Shown in pieces: positions 1 through 12,857 of a stretch of DNA of 64,000 nucleotides. The notes beneath the pieces were generated by a model. That model saw only the letters and a program-made list of their open reading frames with translations. It searched no databases and was not told the DNA's origin. A program made the position numbers and the translations under genes. Numbering within the stretch: position 1 is the stretch's first letter; the number at the start of each line of letters is the position of its first letter. Origin of the DNA: Osmia lignaria lignaria (lineage: Eukaryota; Arthropoda; Insecta; Hymenoptera; Megachilidae); contig NC_135046.1 of NCBI RefSeq assembly GCF_051020975.1, positions 5,518,001 to 5,582,000 of the forward strand. The letters run 5' to 3'.

Positions 1-638
1 TCACTTGGCTTTGAATGTTGCCGCACTCGTTTTCTGTTCTCAACACGGTATCCAGATCCTTTTTCACTTTGCTTTGATGCTGTAATTGCTTAATCGCATC
101 GTGTTGCTTTAATTGTTGCTGAGACTTGCCGCTACGGTCTTGCTGTCCACGGAATGTTATCACGTCTTTTAGAGAATAACCCGTCTCGTTACTGGTAGTT
201 GAAGATGTTGACACAGAGGAAGGTGACAGTTTTGGATTGTCTTTTTTCTCTTCGAATAGATTCTCGAAATTCGATTCGTACTTATCTTCGTCCGAGTTTC
301 CTCGTTGATACAAACAGCCCCTAGGCCCAGGCCAGCTTCCGGATAAACTTTTCAAAGCAGCCTCCGTTTCTCTAATGAGAGTCTCGTCGTCTTCGGGTTC
401 CTCGGAATGCTTGCTGGATTTTCTCGCCGGGCTACCAGAGTTCCCAGCAGCGAATGCTCGTTTCTTTTGTGGCAACGGTATAGTTTTGCTAGTGTCATTG
501 GCATCGAGTGATTTTCTTGTCTCATCGTCGCGTACGCTTTTCCTCCTTCGCTTAGCAGCAGCATCAGCTGTCTCCATTTCTTGAGGAATGCTCGTTTGTG
601 CAGCCTTCTTGTTGATCAACGGTTGCTGTTGTTGATAG

Positions 639-670
<32 letters not shown>

Positions 671-791
671 TTGTTGTTGTTGCAGTTGCTGCAGTTGCTT
701 AGGATTTGGGCTGACAGATTCTGCTTCCAGCTTCCGTTTTTTGAGATGAGCCATCGCATTCTGGCCACCTGGCACGCTGGTCAGTTCCACC
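1..791 (-). CDS. Internal coding exon of a polyQ nuclear-type protein (partial, runs off the left edge)
   Basis: The minus strand is open for 263 codons plus one base from 790 down to base 1 without a stop. The exon starts after a good acceptor (pyrimidine-rich stretch ending TTCCAG just above 791) with one base, G, that completes a codon begun in the exon at 12760-12857. Counting the MNK methionine at 38987 as residue 1, this exon gives residues 37-299. Visible are a basic KKRKLE cluster (about 53-58), a run of 14 glutamines (73-86, mixed CAA and CAG), a second basic cluster KRRRK (116-120), a third QKKR (144-147), an acidic stretch EEPEDDE (166-172), then a less repetitive segment with LSGSWPGPRG (185-194) and FENLFEEKK (211-219), followed by a Ser/Thr-rich tail. 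This composition suggests a nuclear regulator; that is inference. No catalytic or zinc-binding motif lies in this part. I do not recognise the family with certainty. No stop or donor is visible, so the exon continues to the left. Confidence 0.85.
641..682 (-). repeat. Polyglutamine-coding CAG/CAA tract
   Basis: Fourteen consecutive glutamine codons on the minus strand: five CAA followed by nine CAG. They lie in frame inside the exon at 1-791. Beyond an HY pair the tract continues as four more glutamines, and a leucine-interrupted QLQQLQ precedes it. The pure CAG part is the portion most likely to vary in length between individuals. Confidence 0.9.
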
Positions 792-1286
792 CTGGAACAC
801 AAAAATTCCAGAGGATCAGGAAATCTGCTCTCTCGTCGGATGCATGGATGCACGGTGGAGTTTGATCAATGAGTGCAAGCTTTTTAGCTCGAGGCCACTC
901 AGAATCTAACCGAACCAATACTCCGAGAAGCTGGGGATCAGAAGCTCTGTCAGTTCCAAACTATTCAGACCGCACGTCTCATCCTCTCGACGAGATCTAT
1001 CGTTCGTTTTCTCGTGAACCGTTCGATTCAAAGCCTACAGAAATTCTCGTCTGTCAAGAAATTTCACCTGAAACCGGTGCAGGCCTGTCGAGGGCATCGC
1101 CCCGAATCCTGTGACCCGTTCCATCCACACGGGACTTCTCCGTTCTCCAGATGAACAAATGCTAGCCGATCGTTTCCTTCGATCGAACACACTGCGTCGT
1201 AGGTAATTTTTATCCTAGATTCTCAGTATCGCCGGCACGGTACTATTGTCTCTACACGATTGTGCATGCACTCGATGCGACACGCA

Positions 1287-1300
1287 CGCGCGCGCGCGCG
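1287..1300. repeat. (CG)7 alternating purine-pyrimidine tract
   Basis: Seven CG dinucleotides in a row, flanked by ACGCA and TGTTC, so the alternating pattern extends a few bases on each side. Such tracts can adopt Z-DNA. It lies in the 12-kb intron, and no nearby feature suggests a regulatory role. Confidence 0.85.
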
Positions 1301-1633
1301 TGTTCACGCACCAGTCACGCGTGCTCGAGCCGAGTCTGCGATACGTGTATAGAGGTACCTTTGCGTGGCACAAAGTGGCGCGGATAGCCCTTCCACGCAG
1401 GGTGCTCGCGAGCTACTGTGATATGTTTAAGCTCGTTCGGGGGTGGCGATCTTCCAGAATACACGGGAGGGGATGAAAGCTTGCGCGAGCAACCGGCAGC
1501 TTCTGCTTCGCCGCGAAAAGTGGGGGCGGGTTCTGCGCACTGTCCACCCCTTTCAGCTTAGCTGGAACGCGATTCCCGGCCTCTCAGCACATCCCCTTAC
1601 TCACCTCACCACCCCCTGCGATAACGGAAAGAA

Positions 1634-1646
1634 GGGGGGGGGGGGG
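1634..1646. repeat. G13 homopolymer
   Basis: A run of thirteen G bases in the intron. It is likely length-variable and prone to sequencing error. Confidence 0.85.
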
Positions 1647-3464
1647 ACTCGGCCCCTGGATGCACACCAAGTTGGTTCAGTGTGTTGGGCTACGTGCACC
1701 ATCCCTTACATTCACCCACATCTTAACTTCCACTACCCCCTTTCCATCCTCTACCTACGTGTACCTCTCTGTTACCTGCTTCTCTTTGCTGCCTTAAGAG
1801 TCCCGGCTACCCTGGTCCCCGGCCAGAGACCTCCGACTTTTTCCTCCTTTCTTTTTTCTTTTTGCATTCTGCCTCCAGAAGTGACTCGCGTAACGAGCAT
1901 CGTCAAATTCAATTAGGACCAACACGAGAAAACGCGCTGACGCTTCGCGATCGTCCTCTCTTTATATTCATTCCTGGGCTGTAACGCGTTACATTTCCGT
2001 CGGCCTGGTGATTACATCGAACTGAACGAGTTTCGCATGTACCTAGGCTGATCTCTCGCTGATTGTTGTCTAAATTCTCGCTGATTATTGAACAAAGTTA
2101 CTTTTAAATTCCTGGACTGATAAGAATATATCGTTATTAGTGCTTACGCGAGAATGATTGAGATAATCAGTGTTTCACATGTTAATTTGCTTGGAACATA
2201 ATATTTTTGTTCTAACAAAAGGTAGAACGTACGTTCTTTGCCGGATTTAGCTAGATAAATATCCTTTATTGTAAACGATCGCGCTAAAACGTATTTTCAA
2301 TCGGCAGACAGCCGTTCCTTGGTCTGCTCGTACGGTTTACAGCGATAGCAGGAAGCTACAAGTCGAATTAGATAAACCCAGGTTCCAAGAGGTGGTATAG
2401 GAAGAAGAAGAAGAGCAGGATCAGCGTCAGCGCTTAGCAGAGCTTCCAAGGATCTCGGGAGTGAGAGGGCTTTCCTTAAATCCTAAACCCCTCCTCAGAC
2501 CACGGCAGTTCAGAGTTTAGAGCAACGAACCCTTAGAAAGGGATAGCTGGAAGAGAATGTGCCCTCTTCGACTGAAATCGGAAGTTAAATCGTACCGACG
2601 GCTTAAGACATTATCACTTTTCTTTGCCGGACCATGCTCACTGGTCCAGTACTCGGTACTCGAGAGTTCTCCGGCTAACGGATGAGAGAAAGAGAGAAAG
2701 CTGCCCGATGCGGAGCAAGGAAGAGACTGAATCCCTTCCAGTTAGGGATCAATGCTTCCTCGTCCACCCTCCAATTACGTGTCATCCCTTATGGCCTGTG
2801 GGGAATAATTAGAAAGCAGCCCTTCTCCTGGACGAGTACCTACATCCCTGCGTTTCGCGTAAAGATTGGTTTCGTTTTCGTGTCCAAGGAAAATGTCACG
2901 TCCGCTGTTAAAGTCTCTGCGCTACTCGCAGACAACTAGTTCCATTTTTCAGAAACAATTCTAATTAAAAGAAAAAAGTGACTTCACTCTGACGAACAGC
3001 AATATGCTTTTATAAGATTTAAACATTTGTACCCATTGTCTCAGTGTTACCATTATACTTGAGAGAAATATTTCTGTACCGTTGCAGAGTACCTTTCAAA
3101 TTAAAAATGAATCTCCTATCTATTAATTTGTATTAAAGACTATATTCATCCTGTACCGAAAGATAATAGTTCCTTTTCTAACCATAGACATAAAGATTCT
3201 CGACACCTCAAAATCTGTATTCGTCAATTAATTAGCAAGTACCGTTCGTAGCGAAGGCAGTGGTTACCCAGAAACACGAAGCTGTAGAGCGGACGATGGT
3301 GCCTCCATTGAAGGGATTAGGCGACATCACGTCACTAGAGTCTAAAGGAGCCTTCTTGGAACTGTGCTCTCAGAGATAGCCCAAACTTACACACCCCCGT
3401 CTTACCGATGCTTCTTTAGGTACTATCTCTCTCTATCGTTCATATACACTTTCTCTTTCCACCT

Positions 3465-3489
3465 TCTCTCTCTCTCTCTCTCTCTCTCT
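3465..3489. repeat. (TC)n microsatellite
   Basis: About twelve uninterrupted TC dinucleotides inside a longer pyrimidine-rich stretch that begins near 3420. Confidence 0.9.
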
Positions 3490-6400
3490 TTGTTATCATC
3501 TTTCCTCGTTGATTCCGGTTGTTCTTGGTCCTTCTTCGAGCCCTCGACAATTCCAATTAGATAAACCACCGTCGGATCACGGTACTCTTAGCGGCCCTAT
3601 CGGAGGTTAAGTCTGTCTTCAGATTTCTGACAAAACGATCGCACTGGACCGATATTGACATTAAAAGCAATAATTTTTACATTTGGGATAAAATACCAGG
3701 CGGCACTAAAGAATCAGAATTATTTTGGTCGCACCTCCGAGCAGCCGCCGAGGGTGTTCTCGCGTAAGGAACTCGTACATCTTTTTCTCGCCGACGTTCA
3801 AGGGTGGAAGAGGTCGGCGCTAGGCGAATGCCGGATAATTTAGGGGTCTCTCACGCGTGGATAATGGGGAACTTGGCTAATGCACCCCACTTGGCACCAC
3901 GTGGATTCGCGTGAGTTTTGCGACTCAGACTCTTCCATTTACCCCTGGCATTCTTAAACGTTCAATGAAAACACGCCGAATAATAGAAACACCTTCATTT
4001 ATAAATCTTCCGTTGCAAAATTAAGGTTGTACATCGTACATCGATACATTAGTGTAATTTTTAATTTTTCATAATTGCACCCTATGTTGATTTATTAATT
4101 AAATTACCCATCGATTCTTCGGTAGATTCTAAAATATTAATTACGAATTCAGAGACTCTAAGGCACGCGAAGAACGTCGAAAACCCTTCTTCAATAAAGC
4201 AGGACCAGTGCACCATTGTCCGACCATCGACGATGGTATTCTCCTCAAGATGATTCCTGTTCGAGAAACCTAACGAATTGGCTATATTAACAAAGGGATC
4301 CAGCGATGCTATAGTTGTTTTCTGTCCACCGGTTCCTTGGCAAGGGGCGAGGGGTGGATTTTAAAGCGTACTCGTGTCCTGGCATTAGTACAAAGCAGAG
4401 AAAGAACGCTGTGACTTGGACAGCTGGCCGGTTGGACATCGTTCGAACGTTCGGCTCCGGGGAATAACCTCGTCCCTTTGCTAAGTATCCTCCCTTACGT
4501 CAACCGTTTCGCTCTTCTTCCCTTTCTTTTACTATGGCTCGCTCACCGGCCGCACCCTCGCCCGTAGTCTGACGTCTTAAAGCAATCGAATTCTGATCAA
4601 ATATTTAACGCTGCCAGGGCCAACGCTTTAAGTGGCTCCTCCATCGTTGCCGGACCCTGTTTCTCGTGTGCAAGAAGCGCTTTACATCGTCCTACCGTTC
4701 CATCGAGTTTCCAGTTGGCTCTAAGTGAGAAATATACTTTCTTATTTTTCAAGTTTTAAGTGTTCGTAACACCGGATACAACGGTCTCGACGTTACCCCT
4801 TGTAAACTGACCCCCGTAGCTCCTGTTCAACTCTTCCGTAGCGAGGGTAATTTGAGAAAGGAACGGAGCAATCGGGATTGTGCCCTGAAGCCTCTTTGAT
4901 ACAGAAGAGGATGTTAGTCGTTGATCAAGATTTATGAGATTGTTGGGGAAAAGTGTTCCTGTATTTAAGGATTTTAGTTTTATATTATTAAAATTTCAGA
5001 TTTACTGGTCAACTTTTTAATTTCTAGTGACATGAAAATGATACCTAGAATATTTTGAAGAATCTAAATTCTGGGTCAAAGAATTAGAACCTGAAGAACT
5101 TTGTTTTTAGCTAGTTTCAAAGCGAATACCCTTTTTCTATGAAACGCAAACTCATAACTAGCTCCAAAAAACTTATCCTCCACGCAACCCCTTCAAACGT
5201 CATTTTCTTCTATCGCAAGGTGCAGCCGTGATTTCTGCTTCGATTAACGTTTCCAGCACGGTTCAACGCGGCCGGTTCAAGGTAGAGGTTGCCTTTTTTG
5301 TCCCTTTCAGCATACGGCAATACGTCACGCGTCCCGGTTTCGGGGCGTAATTAAAGAGAGCGCAGAACAGCATGACGCCTCGGGCCTGTCTGGGGTAAGG
5401 AGCGGGGCGAGACGAGTTGGACGCTGGTGTGGGGTATAAGGGATGTGTTTTACCGAGGGATACTTATACCATCCCTACGCGGCACATATTTTCATATAAC
5501 AAAACCATCTGCGTGCCGCGCATAACAAATTTCAACTGATTTATAGTAAGGCTGGGGTAGGCGAGCGCAAATTTTCGCAGTTACGTCGACACCGAATCCG
5601 ACGCCGACGCCGACGCCGTCCTCAGCAACTCGGACCAGTAGCTACTTTCTTTCGTCAATTCATTCCAATTTCTTTATTGCTTTACTATAGGATCATGAAT
5701 TATTATCAAGTTCAGGGGTACAAATTTGAATATTTTTCAATTCTCACCGAGATCACCTATGATCAATGCTATAAATTTAATTTTGATAAAATAAGATAAA
5801 GTTGAAAAGTAATTATTAATAATAATTCAGACTGAAATGTTCTATGATAGATATGATTATTTTCATTGTAGAAGTCGACGCGTTCGATTATTGTTTCAAA
5901 TGAACAAGCACTTAGGTAATTGAATACTACTAGAGAATAATTTATAGATAACTGGAAAAACAGGTCAAATTTCGTAGAAACACGATTCTCGGGTATTCCA
6001 CTATTTCCACAATTGCAGGGAACGGAAATCAGAGAGGACATTTCTGAAAGTTTCATACTGATATCTGTGAGGAAAGCGACCCTAAAGGGTTGTGCGGAGG
6101 GGGTTACAAAGTCGGTTTTGTACAGGGAGGGGAAAAGAGGGAAAGGGGGTAGTAAGAAGGGACTGTACTCGGACCAACCGACGACGGACCGACCCATTGG
6201 ATCGATAATGTCATAGTGACAAGTACCAGCACGTGTATCCTTCTTATGTTCATAGCAATATCATATATATTCTATTCCAGCCTGAAAAATGTATAAAATT
6301 CCACTCCTTCTTCCGATCGACATCATCAAATTTTCAAAAAACTACCCCCAAATAATTTCACTATTCAATTTTTCAAACAAGGGTAGGTATGTTGCAGAAT

Positions 6401-8247
6401 GTGTTTCACGAAGATACGTAATAACTAATGATTGACAATTCTATTGTGCTACCAAAAATGAAATAAGCAACACCTGCGTGGAAAATAGGGTGAAAACTAA
6501 CGGCAGCCAAGAATTCTTCCAGTGCAACGTGAAGCGCAGTAAATCCTGAAACGAACCTGGAATAAACTGTCCGAGGTACGGCCATAATAATATGCCTCCG
6601 CCAGATTGTTACGGGTAGCTGGAATTGCCTCTCCGAAATCCAGTCCGCTTCGCGGTGTTCTTGGATTACGATGCAATTTCTCGAGCCTCATGGGCTTGCA
6701 CTGATGACGGCCCTTAAAACTCGAAAGCCCCTTCTGTCGAGTTTCCTCTGACGGAATTATGTGTAGCCGTGTGTGTCGATGAATTTGAACGACGCCTCGC
6801 CACTGTTTCCGATGTCACAAAAGTTTTCCCAGCTACCGAATAGCTCATGAATAAATGAATCAGTCATTTCGAAAAATTCTGTAACTAAAATTCTTTTTCT
6901 CTCACCTTTTCGCTTAATTTTGAAAATTTTCAATAAACGATTACGAGATTGAAATTATTATATTTAACTTGAAAAATTAAATGCGACGCAAACGATACAA
7001 GTGGTACCAGAGTTTCTTCTAACAAATCTCATTTACGACGGCTCTCTTTTCCACCCATAAATACACAGGACACATTCGCAACTCTCCAACTCTCTCATTC
7101 CGTGCCGCGAAGTGTTATACGTGCGTGCACACGGCCATAAAGTGAAAAAAGGTCCACGGCAGTTTGTTACAGGGAGCAGTTGTAACGGAAGGGCACGTAT
7201 CGGGTAACATGATTACAAATATATCATAACCTTCTTCTTCGCCCTTTCTTCTGCAACGTTCCCGTAAGGGCCCCGAGCATGTCCTTCGACACGCGATACA
7301 CGTGCGTCGCCTGTCGATGCGGCTTTATCGCAGCAAATCACTGCTACGTAGAAGAAATAAAGACAAAAGGGACGCGTGGGGGCATTCGAGAGTGAGTGAA
7401 AAGGGCACGTAGCACATCCCTCGGCTAAATCGAATCGACGAAGCACGTACTATGTGTACAGAGAAAAAAAGGGCATCGTTCATGTGGAGCAACAAACGTT
7501 ACCCGCATCGCCATCGATTTGATTCTATCCGAAATCGGCCTTTTAAAAATTCTGAACGTGATATTGAAGATTTTAAAAAATTTTCCTGAATTTTCAGAGA
7601 TTTTTAAGAAATAGATACTTTAATAGATACAAGTTCATTACAAGTTAATTAATTACAAATAATTAACTTCGAAACTAATAACTTTAGAACAGTAACATAA
7701 TCTTTTGAAATTTGATATAGAGTAGGTGTTAATTTAAAGTACTTTTATGTCAGACTTTATGAAGCAAATACTTTGATCGTTAAATTGCAATTTATACATG
7801 ATATGGATTGAAATAAAAATTTCAAAGAAAATTAAAACTTTTACACGCCTCTAATACAACTAAAAACAAACCCATTCCTACCACATACATTATGAACTCG
7901 TAACTAGTAGTACGTGTAACATATATCTCAAAATTAATCATCATATTTTGTAGGACATCATTCAATGTTCCATCCAATTGCCCAAAATCATCGTTCCAAG
8001 AGGAACGGTTCTAATGAAATCCTATTTCTTCCTAAGCAAAATCATCCCAATCGAGTCAGTGAAACGAAAATAACGAAAAGAGGATGTCCAAAGGTTCATC
8101 CAATTCTAAGGGTGAAAGCTAGCCCGGCTAATATAAGAATATTATGGATGGAGAAACGGTGATCGTATCGTGGATCAACCTCCCGGAAACAGGGATCGGG
8201 CCGCAGTCAGACAGGCCAGATATCTCGGAATGTTTTACACCTCATTA

Positions 8248-8267
8248 GGCAACAATGTGTTGTTGCC
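8248..8267. other. Perfect 8-bp-stem hairpin
   Basis: GGCAACAA, a four-base loop TGTG, then TTGTTGCC: a perfect inverted repeat in the intron. It is too short for a pre-miRNA, so no function is assigned. Confidence 0.7.
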
Positions 8268-11200
8268 AGGGTGAATTATATCGGGCATGAGACGCCCGTC
8301 AAGACAAATGGCTCGAACCGGAGGTAATTGTGGGCTTTTATTAGCTCTGGTTTCTCCTGTTGGCTGCAAATCGCGCAACGCCGACTCGGAGACGCTTAGC
8401 CAGCAATACATAGCACCAACTCGGTAACAGCAACCCTTCTCGTCCTCTATTTTCCTCTTCTCCGCGTGTTACCGTCTGTTCCCCGTCTCTTCGTCCCTCC
8501 TTTCCCACCATCGTGTAATTACTCGCGTGACAGTAATGTTGGAATGCGAATCTCGTCCCTTAAATGCACGCGAATCATCGCCAACCGGCTTACAGTTAAC
8601 ACGTTGATAATCAACGCCATAGTAATTACAGCGATCATTAATGTCCGTCGCGTAAAATTTTACATCATTCAAAATTGTAAGTTCAATATCGTTATTTTAT
8701 TATTTCTCTGCAATGAAAGATTTCTTAAACACCATTGGGTTGCTATTAGTTTTGGATTGTTTACGTGTGATAGTGAGACGTGGCCATCGATGTTGGCTAA
8801 AGTATGCACTGACCGACAAGATTAATGTGGTCAGCGTGTTTCTTGAGATGCTTCGCATACTTGTAAGGTTAATTATGTCCCGATGAAAATTGTTGCGGCC
8901 AAAGTGCCGTCTATGACCGGGCCGAAATACTCCTTCCCCTCAATTATTTTCTTCCTCAAAGATACCGGTCTATGGAAGCATTTATTCTTGACTAGATATT
9001 ATTCCCTTTTGCTGCTTATTTTTTTTCTCAGCGTGCCATGAATTTCTTTCAAATCCAAAATGAATATAATTTCTTATCATTTCTCATCCGCGGATTCTCT
9101 TAAAGCTCAGCCCAGAAATCGTAGTATTTTTTCGCGGGGAGGAAACCACGACATTCCAAAAGGTCGCATTTTCGCGAAAAGAGAATCGCTATCCACGCGT
9201 TATTACGCCTCTAGGAGGTACAAGCCGCTCGAGGCATATGCGGGCCAAGCTTGTCCCCGTCCCTCTTTCGCTCGTAGTTTCGCCGTGGTTCATGTATTTA
9301 TGCATTTCCAGCCAACAGCCGCCGCTTCTTGACTATACACACACATACACATAGAGAAATGTGAATTGGGTATTGTACGCTAGACGATTTACATGTATTG
9401 CTGCTCGATGATGTGCCGTAAAAGATGGCCCAGAGAGGGATGAGGGTAGCCAAGACGGAGAATTGCTTTTGAATTAGCGACACGAAGTTCCGGTCCTCTT
9501 GATCCGACATGCCTTGGCACGGGAATTGGTTTTTTAACCCATTATGAATAATAAAATGGATTATATGAATAACGGTATACATTTGAATTTAATAGTGATG
9601 CGCCTGTGATACTCGATTTGCGTTATATCGAAGAATTAAATCATCAATAATATTTACAATTACAAGTTCGTAATTAATTCTGACCTCAGTTATTCCATAA
9701 CACGAACAATTAATTAACGTAAGCGTATTAATTGAATTTCAATAAAATATGAATCTCTTTTCAGGAGAATGTTCCTGGGTTTCCTTATTCATTATTCGAC
9801 CGCCATATTTACTCATTGAATTCAATTCGGTTTCACTTATGGTATGATTTACTCGGCGAAGGCGTACCTGAGCACGGTGATGGGAATTTATTGGAGACGA
9901 AGGTCCTCCCGAATACGGGAAGGAAAGCATGGACAGAGAGCGGAGATGAAAGAAGAGAGTGCAATAGAAAGGGCAACGGGCAACGAAAGAAGGGAGGAAA
10001 ATAAAGGGCGAGTCCTTTTCTCATATTCCGTATCCCATATGGTGGATCGTAAAAGTTCCGAGGGCATCCTTACGAAATTCAGATTTACAGCATCTATTCG
10101 TATTTGTTTCCTTATTTCTACACCACGTTTCATTGCTTTTTTTATTTACAAAATTTTGAAAAATGTGCAATGAACACTTATAAACTCATCAAATTGAAAA
10201 TTTTGTAATTGTAATTATTTTCAAATTATGATGGTTTTAATTACCTTTGGCACTGGAATTCATATAATATAATATTAATAGTACTTAGAATTTTCTTGTA
10301 ATTTTTTTCAATTATTGGTATTTGACAATTGGTAAAATTATTAATACAAAATTGTTCATATCATTTTTTATCCTTATAAATATTGTAACAAAAAGGCATA
10401 TAACTTTGTGTTGTTATTGATTGCATGTTACCACTCCAAATCATTCATACAAATTTCAGAATAAAAAAGGATTTTGTCGTTCGAAGGGGTCTTTATGAGC
10501 AAGAACGTCTGTCCAGCAGCACGTTGGTGCTTTGAATGGATAGAGCGCTATTTTATTGGAAGGTACTGAATTTTTATTCATCCCCAGCGCAAATAGTGGC
10601 CATGTAAAGCCATCCGGCATGGTCGTTCTTTAAAATGCATGCCGCTCTTAAATCAGGAGAACAATAATTGTGTCCACTATGTGGGCACGGTTGATCGGAT
10701 CTGGAATATTTGTTGCCTTCTTACCCTCTGCCACTACCCTACTCCTATTTATTGAATCTGCTGACTGTCTGATTTTAAGCAGAATAAAAATTCGGTTAAC
10801 AGAAAGAATTGTTCACTTTTTGGAGTAAAAAAACGAGAAAACTTCTGAATACAAAAACTTATTACAAGTCGAAATGATAAAAGATAAATTTCGAAATTAA
10901 TTCAGGATAACTTTTGTAAAATTAAAATACGCTTTTTGGAAATTATAGATTATTGAAAAAAAAGGGAAACACTAATCAGATTGAAATGAACAGCAACGTG
11001 ATCGTAGCACGCGGCAATTTATGCGTGGAATTCTGCTCGATCAACAGGGAGAACGCCACAGACTGAAGTGGTGGCAGAGGGTGAAAGCGAGAGGGAGGAC
11101 ATACCCCCCGCGAACTCGAACATGAATTAAAGTTTTAATTTCTCTAAATCACTGTTCGCCCTCGAGCGCTTTCCACCAGACGGTCCGTTACTTATAGCCT

Positions 11201-11503
11201 TTGCTCTTTTTACCGCCTTCTTTTTTCCCATTCGCCTCGATCTTACCACCGTCCAACCCTCGCCAATCGGGAGGAATCGATATGCACTTATCCGATGACT
11301 CTTGAGACCCCTCTTTCTTTCTTTCTTTTTTTAGATAACTTTCGTAGGCATAACAGCCAGAAATCGTTCGCCTTTGGGGATTCGAATTTTGTGTACCAAT
11401 GGTGTATGAAATTATTTCAAACCACTTGAAATCATATTTCTATCAAATTAAAATTTCAAAACCAAAGGAAATTGATATTGATTCATTAATATTAAAATCC
11501 ATA

Positions 11504-11565
11504 ATTCTAAATATATATTCTAAAAATATTCTAAATTTAAAATAGTATTCTAAAAATACTAAATT
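11504..11565. repeat. AT-rich degenerate tandem repeat
   Basis: The unit ATTCTAAA, with variable A/T spacers, occurs about four times in roughly 60 bases. It is consistent with replication slippage in intron DNA. Confidence 0.6.
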
Positions 11566-12269
11566 CATAATTTACCATCGACTCCCTAAAAATAAATGAA
11601 AATTACAAATGGCATTGATTTAGCAAATTCGATCAATCAATGTTCTACGTTCTTTTTCAAAGACTAAATTGAAACTAAATTCTTCAACTCATCATTGACT
11701 GTTCGAAAATGAATTAGAATCGCGAGTCACATTCGAAGTAACTCTCAGAGCACGATGGTTCCCCCCGTTCCCTCGTGGCGCACGAGAGGGTGAGACAGGG
11801 GTTGTTCATTTAAAATCATGACGTCGAGCGTAGGGCGCAGTCACGGCGGAGGCGTTAGTATTAACGTTAGGTGCCAGCAGACCGGGCCACCTACAAGAAC
11901 TTCGTGCACCCGTTTCACCCCCTTACCACCGGTGACATATTGTTTCCATTCTGCTCTCCGGCTAAAGCGCAATAAAAAACTGGCATAAATATCACCCCCT
12001 TGGCGTCCCGCGACACCGATACCACACCGAGCGGTGGCCCGCGACATTGGTTACAAGTAAGAACGTACAGGACCCGGATACCGGCGGTCTACAACTACGT
12101 AGAATCGTTTTTTCGTACGCCTAAAACGGCGAGGACTAATTTGTCTGAGTGGCTTTTTCGGCGGTTATAGAAAGGGAACTGAGATCTACCAGCCGTAGAA
12201 TAATCCTCTTGTATCGTGTGAATTTTCATGCGTTGCGTTTTGAGAATGATGGTGCGTGAAGATGATTCT

Positions 12270-12427
12270 TTAACCCTTTCGCTGTGGATGTATATTTCTG
12301 CACCCTTCTTTATTAAATTAGATAAACTAATTGTAATATTTTATTTTATTTTAAATATAATTTTCTTGCTTGCTATTTTAAAATATAAACGGATGACTAT
12401 AACAGCCCTTAATAGCGAAAGGGTTAA
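12270..12427. mobile_element. TTAA-flanked piggyBac-like MITE (150 bp plus target duplications)
   Basis: TTAA at 12270-12273 and at 12424-12427 bracket a 150-bp AT-rich body. It begins CCCTTTCGCT (12274-12283) and ends AGCGAAAGGG (12414-12423), a perfect 10-bp terminal inverted repeat. TTAA duplication with a CCC start is the signature of piggyBac-type elements (established knowledge). The body is too short for a transposase, so this is non-autonomous. It lies in the 12-kb intron about 330 bp downstream (in gene sense) of the donor at 12759. Confidence 0.8.
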
Positions 12428-12759
12428 CCTTAGGAAAACGATGCTTTATAGTACTTATTCCTTTCTAACGCTTCTTTCTTTTTTTAAAGTTAATGATAGA
12501 CTTGTTAGTAATACTATTGTAGAAGAATAACGAAAGAAAACTATTTATTGAATTAGAAATAATATCTTTTCATTATTTTTTAAACCGATGAGCCCAGTAT
12601 ATTGATATCTTATGAAGCACTTAAGTAAGAAAAGTTGCTTCTATTTTAACCTTGTTTAATTACAGTTTTCTATAATTTAATTGCCGAGAATTCAAATGCA
12701 TTCAAAATTTGCATAAAACTATATTTGTATAAATAAAGTTTAAATAGGGATGCACTTAC

Positions 12760-12857
12760 AGCGTGACAGGTTCCTCAGGGCTCGAAGGTGAAATGGAAAG
12801 CGACATGGTGGTGGTTAGACATCGTGATGTTCCTGGTGATCTCACACGATCGTCCAC
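12760..12857 (-). CDS. 98-bp internal coding exon of the minus-strand gene
   Basis: The acceptor side reads a perfect TACTAAC branch point, then a pyrimidine-rich stretch and TTGCAG just above 12857; the donor is GTAAGT at 12759-12754. The exon starts in phase 0 and has no stop: 32 codons plus CT. The peptide begins VDDRVRSPGTSRCLTTT and continues with a Ser/Pro-rich segment ending SPEEPVT. The preceding exon (38979-39025) ends in phase 0 with AAG. The next exon (1-791) starts with the single base needed to complete the CT codon. Agreement of splice signals and phase on both sides makes this exon secure, although no protein family is recognised. Confidence 0.87.

Larger units (their letters stand above)
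792..12759 (-). other. 11,968-bp intron of the minus-strand gene
   Basis: Bounded by a canonical GTAAGT donor (12754-12759) and a TTCCAG acceptor (792 upward) on the minus strand. The flanking exons join in phase (CT plus G gives a leucine codon). Inside are a (CG)7 tract, a 13-base G run, a TC microsatellite, small hairpins, an AT-rich tandem near 11.5 kb and one 150-bp MITE. I found no further exon with both splice signals and an extended open frame on either strand. The short ATG frames here are isolated and low in complexity. Confidence 0.75.

Noticed and set aside
352..564. 70-codon minus-strand frame inside the first exon
   Set aside because: It lies in a different frame from the spliced reading frame of 1-791, which is open throughout and fits the upstream exon phases.
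1..791. Naming the gene as the insect TET dioxygenase N-terminal region
   Set aside because: The idea came from composition only (basic clusters, polyQ, long introns). No CXXC or catalytic motif lies in the visible exons, so I left the gene unnamed.
581..865. Plus-strand frame with a long leucine run
   Set aside because: The leucines are the antisense reading of the polyglutamine tract.
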